A DNA stretch of 64,000 nucleotides, from contig NZ_FOJW01000006.1 in NCBI RefSeq assembly GCF_900112045.1, positions 62,001-126,000 on the forward strand. The letters run 5' to 3'. The stretch's first letter is position 1, and every line of letters begins with the position of its first letter. The translations under genes and the position numbers were made by a program. The notes under the pieces are model-generated. The model saw only the letters and a program-made list of their open reading frames with translations, made no database searches and was not told where the DNA came from. Of this stretch, positions 63,229 to 64,000 are shown piece after piece. The stretch comes from Lentibacillus halodurans. Lineage in GTDB: Bacteria > Bacillota > Bacilli > Bacillales > Amphibacillaceae.

Positions 63229-64000
63229 TTAAAATATCAATCCTACAAGCCATGGTGCTGCATACAATGTCATGAATTGGACACCATAATTGACACCTCT
63301 TCTATGCAGAAATCCAGCAACCAGACCGATTACCAATACTCCTGCAATATTCAGCACACCGGCATCCATATACGCCAGCATCAGCACAAGACCGAAGAAA
63401 AGGCCGAGCATAGCTTCATGAGGGATTCGCCTAAATACAAATGCACATATCGGCTGGGCATACTTAATCATAATGAAAAAAGTTATACTGATGGCAATCA
63501 CAGCGCCAATCAATGTCGCTACCACAAACTCGTTCATCGATAAGATATGATGCAGATTATGTTCGTATGTGAATACAGGCGGTGCATTGAATAAAGCATG
63601 TCCAGGTCCCAGGGCCGTCGGGGAAAGCGGATAGCCAATTGCAATCAGCGGAACCAATGTACCAGCAAGATAGGCGGCATTCGTCAGTCCGTCCATGCTG
63701 GAAATCGCACGAGCTGCCCGTTTAACCGGATCTTTAATTTTGCTTGCGATCATTTCACCGAGAAAGATCGTCATACCAACGGGGCTCATGAAAAAGGTGA
63801 GCACCCCAAACACTGAACTGACAGCACTGGAGATCGTCTCGTTTTTATCCAAAATTTTGAATGGATTCGGAAAGCCTTTTTCTGGCTTCGATTTTCGCAT
63901 GGCGATTTCTTTAGTACCGTAACGCGGCTGGTTTCTTCTGATTCTTCCATTCAGCAACTCAAACAATTTTAAAATGACAGGTCCAATTGTAATCCCAAGG
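63229..64000 (-). CDS. TctA-like tripartite tricarboxylate transporter permease, 3' part
   Basis: The reading frame runs past the window edge at 64000, so the start is missing; 256 residues are seen. It has about six membrane segments (VFGVLTFFMSPVGMTIFLGEMIASKI, NAAYLAGTLVPLIAIGYPLSP, GAVIAISITFFIMI, MLGLFFGLVLMLAYMDAG). Blocks such as YPLSPTALGPGHALFNAPP and the final helices resemble the TctA large permease subunit, which imports carboxylates. Without the N-terminal half, family membership is only probable. Confidence 0.55.
   Translation of the reverse strand, partial: LGITIGPVILKLFELLNGRIRRNQPRYGTKEIAMRKSKPEKGFPNPFKILDKNETISSAVSSVFGVLTFFMSPVGMTIFLGEMIASKIKDPVKRAARAISSMDGLTNAAYLAGTLVPLIAIGYPLSPTALGPGHALFNAPPVFTYEHNLHHILSMNEFVVATLIGAVIAISITFFIMIKYAQPICAFVFRRIPHEAMLGLFFGLVLMLAYMDAGVLNIAGVLVIGLVAGFLHRRGVNYGVQFMTLYAAPWLVGLIF

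Noticed and set aside
1-64000. CRISPR array, prophage or plasmid replication genes
   Set aside because: No regular spaced direct repeats, no cas, integrase, terminase or rep genes were seen.

Overview
The window looks like a chromosomal segment of a spore-forming member of the Bacillaceae, probably a halotolerant relative of Virgibacillus, Oceanobacillus or Lentibacillus. The basis is Gram-positive Shine-Dalgarno sites, spore coat CotX/CotW-type genes, T-box leaders, Fur boxes, a YclNOPQ-type siderophore importer and fairly acidic proteins. The genus is an inference; no rRNA is present.

Layout. 1-2.0 kb: 3' end of a histidine operon (hisF-hisIE-hisC). 2.2-6.9 kb: a SurA-N lipoprotein, then a Fur-controlled siderophore ABC importer. 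7-30.5 kb: mostly single housekeeping genes (DsbA-like oxidoreductase, two-His metallo-hydrolase, Fni isomerase, MESH1-like hydrolase, RsgA GTPase, acetyltransferases, aldo/keto reductase, ArsR/flavin-reductase pair, two ABC-F ATPases, Tag glycosylase, sulfurtransferase, PepT, a VanY-like carboxypeptidase, EIIC, nitroreductase, Ddl). 30.6-37.8 kb: complete trpEGDCFBA operon behind two tandem tryptophan T-boxes. 38.1-38.3 kb: tRNA-Thr(CGU) and tRNA-Ser(CGA). 38.5-42.1 kb: spore coat cluster plus a glycosyltransferase. 43.2-46.4 kb: GntR/YtrA-type regulator with an ABC transporter, behind three identical operator dyads. 46.5-48.6 kb: selD-mnmH for selenouridine tRNA modification. 49.3-60 kb: an accessory surface-glycan region (GT61, CapF-like reductase, PAPS sulfotransferase, CgeB-like transferase, CapE-like dehydratase) followed by an ISL3 element and a decayed sulfate-activation operon (sat, SLC13 permease, cysC). 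60.5-64 kb: metallo-hydrolase, lipoprotein hydrolase, start-less TctA-like permease.

Regulatory RNA is the most interesting layer. Both ABC-F genes and the rsgA gene sit behind leaders that look translation-responsive: short ORFs with good ribosome sites, mutually exclusive stems over the rsgA ribosome site, two intrinsic terminators before one ABC-F gene, and an 18-bp stem covering the ribosome site and start codon of the other. All three genes act on ribosomes, so they may form a group of genes induced when translation is disturbed.

Decay is the second theme. rsgA has a frameshift, one ABC-F gene and mnmH have in-frame stops, sat is broken in at least four places, and cysC has a stop and is cut by the ISL3 element. 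The intact sulfotransferase nearby needs PAPS, which sat and cysC would make. Three non-coding repeats with GAGGCTGGGACA-like inverted ends, one carrying a nested 104-bp palindromic unit, are scattered through the window.
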